Shown: piece after piece, positions 23,161 through 31,517 of the stretch
Layout of the letters: the number at the start of each line of letters is the position of its first letter
Numbering within the stretch: position 1 is the stretch's first letter
NCBI GenBank assembly: GCA_017394865.1
Contig: JAFPWT010000011.1
Location: 124,001-188,000 of the forward strand
DNA from: Bacteroidales bacterium
Lineage (GTDB): Bacteria; Bacteroidota; Bacteroidia; Bacteroidales; F082
Length of the DNA stretch: 64,000 bases
Direction of reading: 5' to 3'
The notes under the pieces: generated by a model
The model's input: the letters and a program-made list of their open reading frames with translations, nothing else
Database searches by the model: none
What the model was told of the DNA's origin: nothing
Made by a program: the position numbers and the translations under genes

Positions 23161-25629
23161 ATGAAAAAGTTATCTTTACTCATTGCGATGATTGCCTTCG
23201 TTTGCGGCAATACTTTCGCTCAGTTGAGCTACGACTTTGAAGACGGCACTGCCGGCGCTAAGATTGCTCAGACCTATGGTATGCCTTGGACTACTTGGAC
23301 CAATAGTCCTGGTGGCTCTGAAGACGGTGTCTTCGATGAGGCTGGTGGCTCAATGGCCGCTCACTTCACCTATGGCAACGACCAAATCCTTTATCTTGGC
23401 GACCACGAAGTCGGTGTTTACGACCTTGAGTTCGATGCCTATGTCCCGAATGGCAAGAACGGTTACTTCAATGTGCTTCACCACTTTGACGGTAACAACA
23501 GCAACAACTGCATTTGGGCCATCCAAGTTTACATGCATGAAACCAACGACGGTCAGAACTCCACCAGCGCTCCCGGCCACGGCACTGTGCACGCCGGTAG
23601 CAGCGGCACCGCCGACCTTCCTTGCGTTTACGACCAGTGGATGCACTTCCGCGTCCATGTCGATGCCGACAACGATGTCGCTCAACTCTACTTCAACGTG
23701 GTTGGCGAACCCGAAGTGATGTATGCCGAATGGCAGTGGAGCTTGGACAGCTTTGGTGAGAACACCACCAACCGTATCCTCGGCGCCATGGACTTCTTCC
23801 CGCCTGAGAATGCCGCTACCTCTGAGTATTACATCGACAACCTCACCGTCACGCTGCAGAGCAACGACGAGGAGTTGATCTACGATCCTTTCGAGGAGTA
23901 CACCGTGGGTAACAAGATCGCCACTGAGGCTCTTGCTGCCGGTCACGACTGGTGGACCACTTGGAGCAACGCTCCCGGCGGCGCTGAAGACGGCGTTGTT
24001 GCCGACCTCGATGGCAACAAGTGCGGTTACCTCACCTATGGTACCGACCAGGTCATCCTCCTCGGCGATGCCGACAATGGCAACTACGACCTTGAGTTCG
24101 ACATCTATGTCCCGAATGGCAAGAACGGTTACTTCAACGTGCTGCACCACTTCGCTGGCCAAAATAGCACCTGGGCCATGCAGTGCTACCTCCACCTGAC
24201 CAACGACGGCCAGAACTCCACCAGCGCTCCCGGTCACGGTACCATCCACGCCGGTAGCAACGGCACCGCCGACATCGAATGCGTCTACGATGCTTGGATG
24301 CACTTCCGCCTGAACATCGACACCGACACCGACGAAGCCAACTACTACTACACCGCTCCTGGTGGTGAAGAACAACTTGTCTGCACCTGGCAGTGGAGCT
24401 TGGACAGCTTCGGTAACAACACCGTGGGCCGTACCCTCGCCGCCATGGACTTCTTCCCGCCTCAGGACGCCGCTACTTCTGAGTTCTATGTCGACAACTT
24501 CAAACTGACCAAGATCGGTGGCGAATCCGCTCCTGTGCTCAGCTTAGATACTGAATCGATTTCCATTGAACTGATGGAAGACGACATGGATACCGAAGAG
24601 ATCGTCATTGAAAACAGTGGCAACTCCATTGGCGACTGGTCTGGTTGGGTTGACTTCGGCGAAGGTGGCACTGGCTCTCAGACTGCTCAACTCTACTATC
24701 ACGACAACAACACTGACGCTGCTAGTGGTATTGGTTCATCCGATGCATACAGCCGTGAATTCGGTATCCGTCTGCCCGCCACTGCTTACGCTGGCTCCGC
24801 TATGGGTATGAAGATCACCTCAGCTCAGTTCTATGTCAATAGCTATACCGCCACTGACTACAACTACGTCTTCCGCGTCTATGGTCAAGGCCTCCACAAC
24901 CAGCCTGGTGAACTTCTCGCTGAAAAGACCGTCAACACCACGGCCACGCTGCAGTGGATCACCGCTACTTTCGACGAGCCTGTTTACATGACCGGTCAAG
25001 CCATGTGGGTAACCGTAGCACTTGAACAGACTGCTGGTGAATATCCTATGACTATGGACTCTGGCGAATATGGTGAAGAACAAGATGGTAACTGGCTCAG
25101 CACCAATGGTAACAGCTTCAGCCACTGCTACAGCTCCGGTAACTTCGGTGGTGCTTGGATGATCACTGTCAACTGCCAAGGTACCCAAGTTCCTGCTACA
25201 TGGGTTTCCGCCAATAAGACTGAAGGCACCATCCTGGGTGGACAGTCAGAGACCATCACCCTTACCTTCAACACCATCGGTCTTGAACAGGGTGAATATG
25301 GCGCAACGATGATCATCAATACCAACGACCTCGAACTGCCTCATGTTGAGATCCCGTTGAGATTGGTGGCCAACTACGACGCTGTTGCTGAAAGCACTGT
25401 CAATGGTTACGAGATCTATCCTAACCCTGCCACCACTTCAGTGAACCTGAAGGGTGAAAACCTCAGCCATGTCGCTATCTACAATGTGGCTGGTCAGCTG
25501 GTCCGCGTGGTGAAACTCAACGATGTGGTCAACACCATCGACATGAATGTTGAAGCTGGTATCTACTTCTTCAGCATCTACGACAACAACGGCGGTAACA
25601 CCGTCCAGCGTGTCGTCATCACTAAATAA
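23161..25629 (+). CDS. T9SS-secreted protein with duplicated jelly-roll-like module
   Basis: This 822-residue protein has a signal peptide (ending in TFAQ), two tandem modules of about 220 residues (20-240 and 241-455) with shared sequence such as YVPNGKNGYFNVLHHF and QNSTSAPGHGT, a third module (about 500-690) with PGELLAEKTV and MWVTVALE, and a T9SS type A sorting domain (about 745-822, YEIYPNPATTSVNLKG). The first modules look like concanavalin/laminin-G-type sandwiches. Nothing catalytic is recognised, so carbohydrate or matrix binding is an inference. Codon choice is unusually uniform (GGT/GGC, AAC, TAC), suggesting high expression. Confidence 0.82.
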   Translation: MKKLSLLIAMIAFVCGNTFAQLSYDFEDGTAGAKIAQTYGMPWTTWTNSPGGSEDGVFDEAGGSMAAHFTYGNDQILYLGDHEVGVYDLEFDAYVPNGKNGYFNVLHHFDGNNSNNCIWAIQVYMHETNDGQNSTSAPGHGTVHAGSSGTADLPCVYDQWMHFRVHVDADNDVAQLYFNVVGEPEVMYAEWQWSLDSFGENTTNRILGAMDFFPPENAATSEYYIDNLTVTLQSNDEELIYDPFEEYTVGNKIATEALAAGHDWWTTWSNAPGGAEDGVVADLDGNKCGYLTYGTDQVILLGDADNGNYDLEFDIYVPNGKNGYFNVLHHFAGQNSTWAMQCYLHLTNDGQNSTSAPGHGTIHAGSNGTADIECVYDAWMHFRLNIDTDTDEANYYYTAPGGEEQLVCTWQWSLDSFGNNTVGRTLAAMDFFPPQDAATSEFYVDNFKLTKIGGESAPVLSLDTESISIELMEDDMDTEEIVIENSGNSIGDWSGWVDFGEGGTGSQTAQLYYHDNNTDAASGIGSSDAYSREFGIRLPATAYAGSAMGMKITSAQFYVNSYTATDYNYVFRVYGQGLHNQPGELLAEKTVNTTATLQWITATFDEPVYMTGQAMWVTVALEQTAGEYPMTMDSGEYGEEQDGNWLSTNGNSFSHCYSSGNFGGAWMITVNCQGTQVPATWVSANKTEGTILGGQSETITLTFNTIGLEQGEYGATMIINTNDLELPHVEIPLRLVANYDAVAESTVNGYEIYPNPATTSVNLKGENLSHVAIYNVAGQLVRVVKLNDVVNTIDMNVEAGIYFFSIYDNNGGNTVQRVVITK

Positions 25630-25654
25630 TCTAATTCATAGATTTATTCAAAAT

Positions 25655-25690
25655 GTAGAGACGTGCCATGGCGCGTCTCTACGTTTTTTT
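25655..25690. terminator. Palindromic terminator, GTAGAGACG type
   Basis: GTAGAGACG (25655-25663) pairs with CGTCTCTAC (25674-25682) around a self-complementary GCCATGGC, followed by seven or more T. The same core occurs at 48071-48099. The next promoter begins right after the T-run. Confidence 0.85.
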
Positions 25691-25698
25691 TATATTTG
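25691..25698 (+). promoter_or_regulatory. -7 element (TATATTTG) for cdsA
   Basis: TATATTTG lies 4 bases before the ATG at 25703. The transcript would be leaderless or nearly so. Confidence 0.55.
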
Positions 25699-25702
25699 CA
25701 CC

Positions 25703-26491
25703 ATGAAAGAATTGTTGGTCAGAACGATCTCAGGTGCGGTGCTGGTGGCCGTTATTGTCGCCTGTGTCCTTGTCTCTTCGTGGACCTTCTGGGCACTGGC
25801 GTTGCTGATTGTTGCCATAGGCACCTTCGAGATGAGCCGGCTGATGCATGTCAAGAGTTGGTGGCAACTGATGCTTGGCGAGGTGTTGACCGTGGGAACC
25901 TATGCCTATGTCACGCTGGGAATGCTGAGTGAAATGCCGTTCTCAAACTTGGCTTTGCTGCTTCCCCTGCTGCCTTTCCTGTTTGCCTTGTTTTCCACCA
26001 CTACCGATTTCAAGACAATCGCCTCTTTTAACTTTGGCTCCATAGTTTTGCTGAGTCTCCCATGTATCTTAATGGTATGGATGCATGAAGTCTTCACGCC
26101 GAAGATGCTGTTGCTGGTGTTTGTCGTGCTATGGGCCAACGACACTTTCGCATACCTCACTGGACGTTTGCTTGGCAAGCATAAGCTCTTCGAGCGCATC
26201 TCGCCCGGAAAGACCATCGAGGGTAGTATCGGAGGTTTGGTGCTCACTTTGGCTGGCATGGTCATCTTCAGTTATTGTGTGGATTGGCTACCTCTTAAAA
26301 CCGCCATCGGTATTGGTTTGATCGCTGTAATATTCGGCACCTTGGGCGATCTGTGCGAGTCGATGCTGAAACGTCAGGCCGGGGTGAAGGATTCAGGGAA
26401 ACTTATTCCTGGACACGGTGGCGTCTTGGATCGATTCGACTCAGTTTTGTTCGCTGTGCCGTTTGTTTTTGTATTTTTGTTTTTTGTATGA
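25703..26491 (+). CDS. cdsA: Phosphatidate cytidylyltransferase
   Basis: This 262-residue inner-membrane protein turns phosphatidate and CTP into CDP-diacylglycerol, the precursor of all phospholipids. It has about eight membrane segments and the C-terminal signature GDLCESMLKRQAGVKDSGK followed by PGHGGVLDRFDS. The start MKELLVRTISGA is chosen because the longer frame runs antisense-free through the terminator upstream. The stop overlaps the psd start by 4 bases (ATGA), so CDP-DAG synthesis and phosphatidylserine decarboxylation are co-expressed; a phosphatidylserine synthase must be elsewhere. Confidence 0.92.
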   Translation: MKELLVRTISGAVLVAVIVACVLVSSWTFWALALLIVAIGTFEMSRLMHVKSWWQLMLGEVLTVGTYAYVTLGMLSEMPFSNLALLLPLLPFLFALFSTTTDFKTIASFNFGSIVLLSLPCILMVWMHEVFTPKMLLLVFVVLWANDTFAYLTGRLLGKHKLFERISPGKTIEGSIGGLVLTLAGMVIFSYCVDWLPLKTAIGIGLIAVIFGTLGDLCESMLKRQAGVKDSGKLIPGHGGVLDRFDSVLFAVPFVFVFLFFV

Positions 26492-27165
26492 GACAGATTC
26501 ACAAAAGGATACACGAGGAAGGAACCAAGGCGATTCTGATTACCCTATTGATTATAGCGGTGCTGGCGACAGGAATCAACCTGTTGTGGCCAGTTCAAAC
26601 AGTGTGGCATATTCTCGCCTATGTTTTCTTCGCTGTTGTCTTCGTGCTAATTGTGCGTTTTTTCCGGGTGCCGATTATGCGTAGAACCACTATCTTGGAA
26701 CATGCGGTGATATCGCCCGCCGATGGGGTGGTGGCTGCCAACGAGGTGGTGATGGAGGACGAGTATTTCCATGAGCAGCGGCGTCAGATCTCCATTTTTA
26801 TGTCGATCTACAATGTGCATATCAACTTCTTTCCTTTTGATGGGGTGGTGACCTATTACAAGTATCATCCGGGCAAATTCCTGGTGGCCTTCAAGCCCAA
26901 GTCGTCGTCCGACAACGAGCATAACAGCATTGTAATACAAGATCATCAAGGCCATGAGGTGATGGTGCGTCAGATTGCTGGTTTTGTGGCACGGCGCATT
27001 GTATGTGACCTAGAACCTGGTGAGCCTTCCATTGTCGGCGAAGAGTTCGGCATGATCCGTTTCGGTTCACGCGTTGATGTGTTCCTTCCTGTCGACGCTG
27101 AGGTGAATGTCCATATTGGACAGGTTGTCAGAGGACGGTCCTCTGTGCTGGCAATGCTGAAGTGA
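26488..27165 (+). CDS. psd: Phosphatidylserine decarboxylase proenzyme
   Basis: This 225-residue protein is the short (archaeal-type) decarboxylase that makes phosphatidylethanolamine from phosphatidylserine. Two N-terminal membrane segments (about 14-55) precede ISPADGVV and NVHINFFPFDGVV. The self-cleavage site is FGS (Gly193-Ser194 in MIRFGSRVDVF), where the Ser becomes the pyruvoyl group. It overlaps cdsA by 4 bases and ends one base before the convergent peptidase gene. An additional TATTTTTG at 26472-26479 inside cdsA may serve as an internal promoter but may equally be chance, since cdsA ends in Phe/Val codons. Confidence 0.9.
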   Translation: MRQIHKRIHEEGTKAILITLLIIAVLATGINLLWPVQTVWHILAYVFFAVVFVLIVRFFRVPIMRRTTILEHAVISPADGVVAANEVVMEDEYFHEQRRQISIFMSIYNVHINFFPFDGVVTYYKYHPGKFLVAFKPKSSSDNEHNSIVIQDHQGHEVMVRQIAGFVARRIVCDLEPGEPSIVGEEFGMIRFGSRVDVFLPVDAEVNVHIGQVVRGRSSVLAMLK

Positions 27166-27166
27166 G

Positions 27167-28504
27167 TTATTTCTTCATTGCAGCTTCGATTTCTTCAACT
27201 TCCACTGGGAGTTTTTCGAATAGATTAATAGGCTTGTCTTCCGTGATGAGCAAGTCGTTCTCGATGCGGATGCCGATGCCTTCTTCGGGGATGTAGATGC
27301 CGGGTTCAAGGGTGAGGACCATGCCAGGGACAAAGGGCGTGAGCATGTCTAGATTGTCGTGGGTGTCGAGTCCTACGTGGTGGACGACGCCGTGTGGCAG
27401 GTATTTTCGGACCAGAGGGTGTGCTGGGTCTTGGTTGTTCACATCCTCTTCGGTAAAGAGCCCCAGCTTGATCATTTCTTGTTCCATCAGGCGATAGGTT
27501 GTCTTGTTGACGAGGTCCATGTTGTTACCGGGGACATAAACTTTTTCCACTTCTCTCATCACGCGAAGCACGGCGTTATAGCATTCCTTCTGGCGTTCAG
27601 TGAACTTTCCGTTGATTGGGATGGTGCGGCTCAGGTCGGAGGCGTAGTTCTGATACTCGCATCCGATGTCAAAAAGCAGCAGTTCGTTGTCGTTGAGTCG
27701 GCCTTGGTTTTTCTGATAATGGAGCGCGCAAGCGTTTTTGCCTCCTGCAATGATGGGAGCGAAAGCATGACCGTTGGTGTTGTTGTAGCGAAAGACATAC
27801 TCCAGCTCGGCTTGCATTTGGTATTCGTACATTCCAGGCTTGACGGTGGTGAGGCATCGCATGAAGCCCTCGGAGGTGATGTCGCAGGCGCGTTGCATGG
27901 TGGCGATCTCTTCCTCGGATTTCACCAGACGAAGGGCAGTGAGGATAGGAGCGGTGTAGCCATATTGGTGATTCGGGTAGCGTTGTTTGATCTCCTTGTT
28001 GAATCTTTGCTGGATGGTCTCAACGTTGCACTCGTATTTCGGGTATTCATAGGTATTGAGAAAAATGGTCTCGCAGTGGCCGGAATTCAACATCTCCTCT
28101 AAAGTGGCATAGAAATCATCGCTGTTTTTGATGGTTTTGATACCGGAGTCTTTTGAGGCTTGTTCGGCGTTGAGTGCCTCTCCCTCATAGATGGCCTTTA
28201 TTTCGTCGTATGTCTCTATGAACAGGATTTCGCGGAGGCTCTTGTCGGGATAGTCGGGTGCGATGATGAGGAAGGAGTTCTCCTCGTTGATTCCAGTGAG
28301 ATAATAGTAATCCGATTGTTGTCGGAAAGGATAGAATTCATCGCCATTGCGCGGCATCGACTCGTTGGCAGTGAAGAGTGCTATGGATTTGGGCGGCAGT
28401 TGCGCTGCAAGGTTGGCACGGTTTCCAGAGAAAAGGCTGGAAGACTGTGCGTTGGCAAGATGTGTAATGGCCATGGCTGCGATGATTAATGTGATTTTTT
28501 TCAT
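27167..28504 (-). CDS. Xaa-Pro aminopeptidase, M24B family, exported
   Basis: This 445-residue protein has a signal peptide (MKKITLIIAAMAITHLANAQ), an N-terminal creatinase-like domain and a C-terminal metallopeptidase domain. LLFDIGCEYQNYASDLSRT holds the paired Asp ligands, LPHGVVHHVGLDTHD the His, and LTLEPGIYIP and GIRIENDLLITE the Glu ligands of the two-manganese site. The family removes N-terminal residues before proline; the signal peptide places this copy in the periplasm or on the surface. The start at 28504 is supported by the signal peptide and lies 7 bases after the TrmH-HAD gene, indicating one operon. Confidence 0.88.
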   Translation of the reverse strand: MKKITLIIAAMAITHLANAQSSSLFSGNRANLAAQLPPKSIALFTANESMPRNGDEFYPFRQQSDYYYLTGINEENSFLIIAPDYPDKSLREILFIETYDEIKAIYEGEALNAEQASKDSGIKTIKNSDDFYATLEEMLNSGHCETIFLNTYEYPKYECNVETIQQRFNKEIKQRYPNHQYGYTAPILTALRLVKSEEEIATMQRACDITSEGFMRCLTTVKPGMYEYQMQAELEYVFRYNNTNGHAFAPIIAGGKNACALHYQKNQGRLNDNELLLFDIGCEYQNYASDLSRTIPINGKFTERQKECYNAVLRVMREVEKVYVPGNNMDLVNKTTYRLMEQEMIKLGLFTEEDVNNQDPAHPLVRKYLPHGVVHHVGLDTHDNLDMLTPFVPGMVLTLEPGIYIPEEGIGIRIENDLLITEDKPINLFEKLPVEVEEIEAAMKK

Positions 28505-28511
28505 ATGTGTT

Positions 28512-29729
28512 CTATAGATATTTTTTGATTTCCAACAGGTTATGAACTTCGAAAGTCCGTTCGCCGTCGGCTTTTTCGCCTGAGGCATTGAAGAAGATCT
28601 GGTCGATGCCGGCGGCACGGGCACCGTCGATGTCGACAGCCATCTCGTCGCCGATCATTAGGCTCTCTTCAGGGGTGGCGTTGGCTTTTTGGAGGGCGTA
28701 ACGGAAGATCTCGGGATTGGGCTTTTTCACGCCGACTTCCTCCGAGACGGTCAAGGTCTCGAAATAGGGCTCCATACCAGAGCCACTCAGTTTGAGATGC
28801 TGTATCTCTTGGAAGCCGTTGGTGATGAGGTGGAGGTGGTATTTGGGCCTTAAATAATCGAGTAGCTCCATGGTGCCGGGCACGAGTCTGACGATTCTGG
28901 GCGACCAATATACGTAATCCTCGCTGAGATGGTCGGCCAGTGCCACGTCGTGGATGCCATAATGCTCCAAGGGCTTCAGGAAACGGGTACGGTTGAGGTC
29001 GTCTTTGGTGATCTGGTTGGCACGGTAAAGTTCCCATAGCTTCTCGTTCAAAGGGTGATATACCATATGAAACTCATGGGCGCTTGGGATGCCGAGGTCT
29101 TTGAGGTGGTATTGGTCATAGATGCGCTCGAAGGCCACTTCGGCGGCAGCGTCGAAGTCCCAAAGGGTTCGGTCGAGGTCGAAGAAAATGTGTTTGTACG
29201 TCTTCTGTCTTCTTGATAACATCTGTCTTTGCCATTCGAAGAGTGCGACGGCGGCGGCGTGGCTGACGTTGAGGGATCGGGTAGGGCCGGGGACGGGGAT
29301 GTAGACCACCATGTCGCATTGCTGGAGGAGGTCGTTGCTGAGCCCCTCACGCTCGCTACCTACGATGAAGGCAACGTCCTCAGGGAGAGGGGTGTCGTAA
29401 ATGCAGGTGGCGTTGTCGGCGGTCTCGATGGCCACGAGGGTCTTGTCTTTGGGGATGAGCTTGTGGAGGTTAGTCTCTTCACTGAAATACCAACGGATGT
29501 TGTCGCGGCTGGAGGCGGCGGCGCGGCGTACCTTGCCCAGCCGGTGCTCGTCTTCGCGGCCTAGAAAGCATACCTCGGTGGCCCCGATGTTGTCGGCCAA
29601 ACGGATCATGGCCCCTAGGTTGTCAGGGGTCATCAGGTGGTCGGCGATGAGCATTGGTCGGGGGATATGTTGATAGAGCTCCTCCGTGGGGATGCACTTG
29701 AAAAGATCGTTGGATTTGATATAGGCCAT
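28512..29729 (-). CDS. Fusion of SpoU/TrmH-type RNA methyltransferase and HAD hydrolase
   Basis: This 405-residue protein joins two enzymes. Residues 1-167 are a SPOUT methyltransferase (TPDNLGAMIRLADNIGA, then IVGSEREGLSND, then IPVPGPTRSLNVSHAAA, the SAM-binding knot). Residues 177-405 are a YjjG-like HAD phosphatase with FFDLDRTLWDFD (catalytic Asp184/Asp186), ITNGFQEIQHLK and VGVKKPNPEIF, then MIGDEMAVDIDGAR. YjjG-type enzymes are pyrimidine 5'-nucleotidases. Only about nine residues link the domains, and an in-frame ATG (Met170) could allow separate translation of the HAD part. It is in an operon between an MbnH-like gene and the peptidase. Confidence 0.85.
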   Translation of the reverse strand: MAYIKSNDLFKCIPTEELYQHIPRPMLIADHLMTPDNLGAMIRLADNIGATEVCFLGREDEHRLGKVRRAAASSRDNIRWYFSEETNLHKLIPKDKTLVAIETADNATCIYDTPLPEDVAFIVGSEREGLSNDLLQQCDMVVYIPVPGPTRSLNVSHAAAVALFEWQRQMLSRRQKTYKHIFFDLDRTLWDFDAAAEVAFERIYDQYHLKDLGIPSAHEFHMVYHPLNEKLWELYRANQITKDDLNRTRFLKPLEHYGIHDVALADHLSEDYVYWSPRIVRLVPGTMELLDYLRPKYHLHLITNGFQEIQHLKLSGSGMEPYFETLTVSEEVGVKKPNPEIFRYALQKANATPEESLMIGDEMAVDIDGARAAGIDQIFFNASGEKADGERTFEVHNLLEIKKYL

Positions 29730-29736
29730 AGGAGGG

Positions 29737-30705
29737 TTATTCGTTGGGAAGCAATGATTTATCAGTAAGAGTGTTAAGGAAGGCTTTCAGCTGTCGTTTT
29801 TCCTCTTCGGTGAGTTGGACGCCGCCTTGCATCACGTGGTGCATCAGGGGACTGATGTCATCGGAGTACTGCACGCCTTCGGAGTAGAAGTCGATGACCT
29901 CGTCGAGGGTCGAGAAGCGTCCGTCGTGCATGTAGGGAGCGGTGAGGGCGATGTTGCGCAGGGTAGGGGCCTTGAACGCATCGTGGCTGTGGGCATCGAG
30001 GCCGTTGTTGTAGCGCAGGTTGGTGGTGAACAGGGCGTTGGCGCCTCCGCCGTGGCAGTGGAAGCAGTCGGCCCCATTCTCGGTGCTGAAGAGCAGGTAA
30101 CCGTTCAACTCGTCTTGCGTGAGCTGCTCTTCGCCGTGTAGATAGCGGTCGAACTTGCTGTCGGCGAACACCAGGCTTCGTACATATTGGGCTATGGCTT
30201 TCTCCACCATGACAAAGGTGATCTCGTCGGTGCCGAAGGCCTTCTTGAACAAGGCAGGATAGACATTGGATTGCTGTAGTTGTCGGACCACCGCGGAGGT
30301 GTCGGCGTCGATCTCGGCGGGGTCGGTGTAGGCAGCAAGCACCATGTCCTCAAGGGTGGCCACCTGACTTTCCCAGCCCACTCCCGTGGTGTTCCAAGCT
30401 AGATTGATGAGCGGCAACATGGTGTGTTGTGTGCCTAGATGTTCCAGTGTTCCCTCGGGCCCCATTTCAAAACTGTATTCCTTGTGGTGACACATGGCGC
30501 AGCTTCTTTCCTCGAAAAACAATTTTTCACCTAGGGCGATCCCTTCCTCAGTCATCGGGTTGTCGGATGGAATGTTGTTTTGGGTGGGAAAGAACAACGG
30601 CGAAGGCAACTCATAGGGCGTCGGCTGGTAGGATTCTTCCGACTGGGGTTGGCATGCAAAGAGTGCCAACAATGCTAGTATTCCTATGATGTTGAAGTGT
30701 TTCAT
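29737..30705 (-). CDS. Di-haem cytochrome c peroxidase family lipoprotein (MauG/MbnH-like)
   Basis: This 322-residue protein has a lipobox (LFACQP, Cys18) and two c-type haem motifs, CAMCHH at residues 69-74 and CFHCHGG near 214. The architecture is that of the bacterial cytochrome c peroxidase/MauG family. It overlaps by 4 bases the gene for an MbnP-like protein, the known partner of MbnH, which oxidises a tryptophan of MbnP to kynurenine. I therefore prefer MbnH-like over a simple peroxidase, but the two cannot be separated by motif alone. Needs a cytochrome c maturation system, not in the window. Confidence 0.8.
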   Translation of the reverse strand: MKHFNIIGILALLALFACQPQSEESYQPTPYELPSPLFFPTQNNIPSDNPMTEEGIALGEKLFFEERSCAMCHHKEYSFEMGPEGTLEHLGTQHTMLPLINLAWNTTGVGWESQVATLEDMVLAAYTDPAEIDADTSAVVRQLQQSNVYPALFKKAFGTDEITFVMVEKAIAQYVRSLVFADSKFDRYLHGEEQLTQDELNGYLLFSTENGADCFHCHGGGANALFTTNLRYNNGLDAHSHDAFKAPTLRNIALTAPYMHDGRFSTLDEVIDFYSEGVQYSDDISPLMHHVMQGGVQLTEEEKRQLKAFLNTLTDKSLLPNE

Positions 30706-31445
30706 GGATAGATGATGTGGAATAGGTCGTTTCCGTTTTCTTTAAGGATATGCTGGGCTTCCTGGTTTTGCATGATGGCACTGCCGTAAGTGTTGAAGTC
30801 ATAGACATTAGGATTGCGGAACCAGTTGTTGAGGTTGAAGATCAGGCCGAGAGTGCTACCTCGACTCTCCGTAATGGTAAAATCGATAGGTAACTCGACG
30901 ACGAAGCTGTTGTCGTAGAACTCGGTGAGGTCGGCGTTCTGTCCTCTGCCGAGATGGATGGCAAGGGGAGCCAGCAGGCTGTCAGCAGTGAGGTATTTGC
31001 CGTTGAGTTTCATGTAATGATAGCCGCCGCCTATCTCATCAGGCCAAAACATGTTGCTTTCCGGAGGATTGCTGAAGCGTCCTGAACGGTTTTCGATGTC
31101 GTTCAATCCAAAGGTGAACCGCATAGTACGGTATGTGTTGATGGGCACATCGGTGATTTGGATCTTTGTGCTTTCAGGGATGTTGGAGTCAACATACCAC
31201 GCCTCGGTTAGTGGAATCCATCGTCCTTGAACGTCTTCTATCTCCAGTTGAGTCAGGAAATACTGCACTTCGTTGACGAGGTAGTGGTTGCCGGCCTCGT
31301 TCGCGTAGCGTAGCGTGTCGGTGACCAGTGGCTGGCCGTCAATCTCGTGAGAGACAAAAAGCGTGAAGCCTCCGTGTTTTTCGCGGTCGGTGCAGGCAGT
31401 CGCTAGCAATGCCAGTAGTATTAGGATGATGGACTTTGATTTCAT
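30702..31445 (-). CDS. MbnP-like lipoprotein
   Basis: This 247-residue protein has a lipobox (LLATAC, Cys18) and a beta-rich mature domain: FTLFVSHEIDGQPLVTDTLR, then NHYLVNEVQYFLTQLEI and MRFTFGLND. These features fit the MbnP family, where a beta-sandwich carries a tryptophan modified by its di-haem partner and can bind copper. The downstream MbnH-like gene overlaps it by 4 bases. It is first in the minus-strand run MbnP-MbnH-fusion-peptidase. Copper binding is inferred from the family only. Confidence 0.65.
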   Translation of the reverse strand: MKSKSIILILLALLATACTDREKHGGFTLFVSHEIDGQPLVTDTLRYANEAGNHYLVNEVQYFLTQLEIEDVQGRWIPLTEAWYVDSNIPESTKIQITDVPINTYRTMRFTFGLNDIENRSGRFSNPPESNMFWPDEIGGGYHYMKLNGKYLTADSLLAPLAIHLGRGQNADLTEFYDNSFVVELPIDFTITESRGSTLGLIFNLNNWFRNPNVYDFNTYGSAIMQNQEAQHILKENGNDLFHIIYP

Positions 31446-31490
31446 TTTTTGAATTTCCGATGCAATGATACGAAATTCTTTTCAGATTTG

Positions 31491-31498
31491 TATCTTTG
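31491..31498 (+). promoter_or_regulatory. -7 element (TATCTTTG) for the Smr gene
   Basis: TATCTTTG lies 19 bases before the ATG at 31518, favouring that start over an upstream in-frame codon. Confidence 0.65.
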
Positions 31499-31517
31499 CA
31501 ACCTAAAACCTTTGTTT

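Noticed and set aside
23350-24375. A 341-codon antisense frame in the duplicated T9SS gene
   Set aside because: It mirrors the repetitive codon use of the plus strand and has no independent features.
26472-26479. TATTTTTG inside cdsA as a separate psd promoter
   Set aside because: The region codes for Phe/Val repeats, which produce the motif by chance; the 4-base overlap of the genes already explains psd expression.
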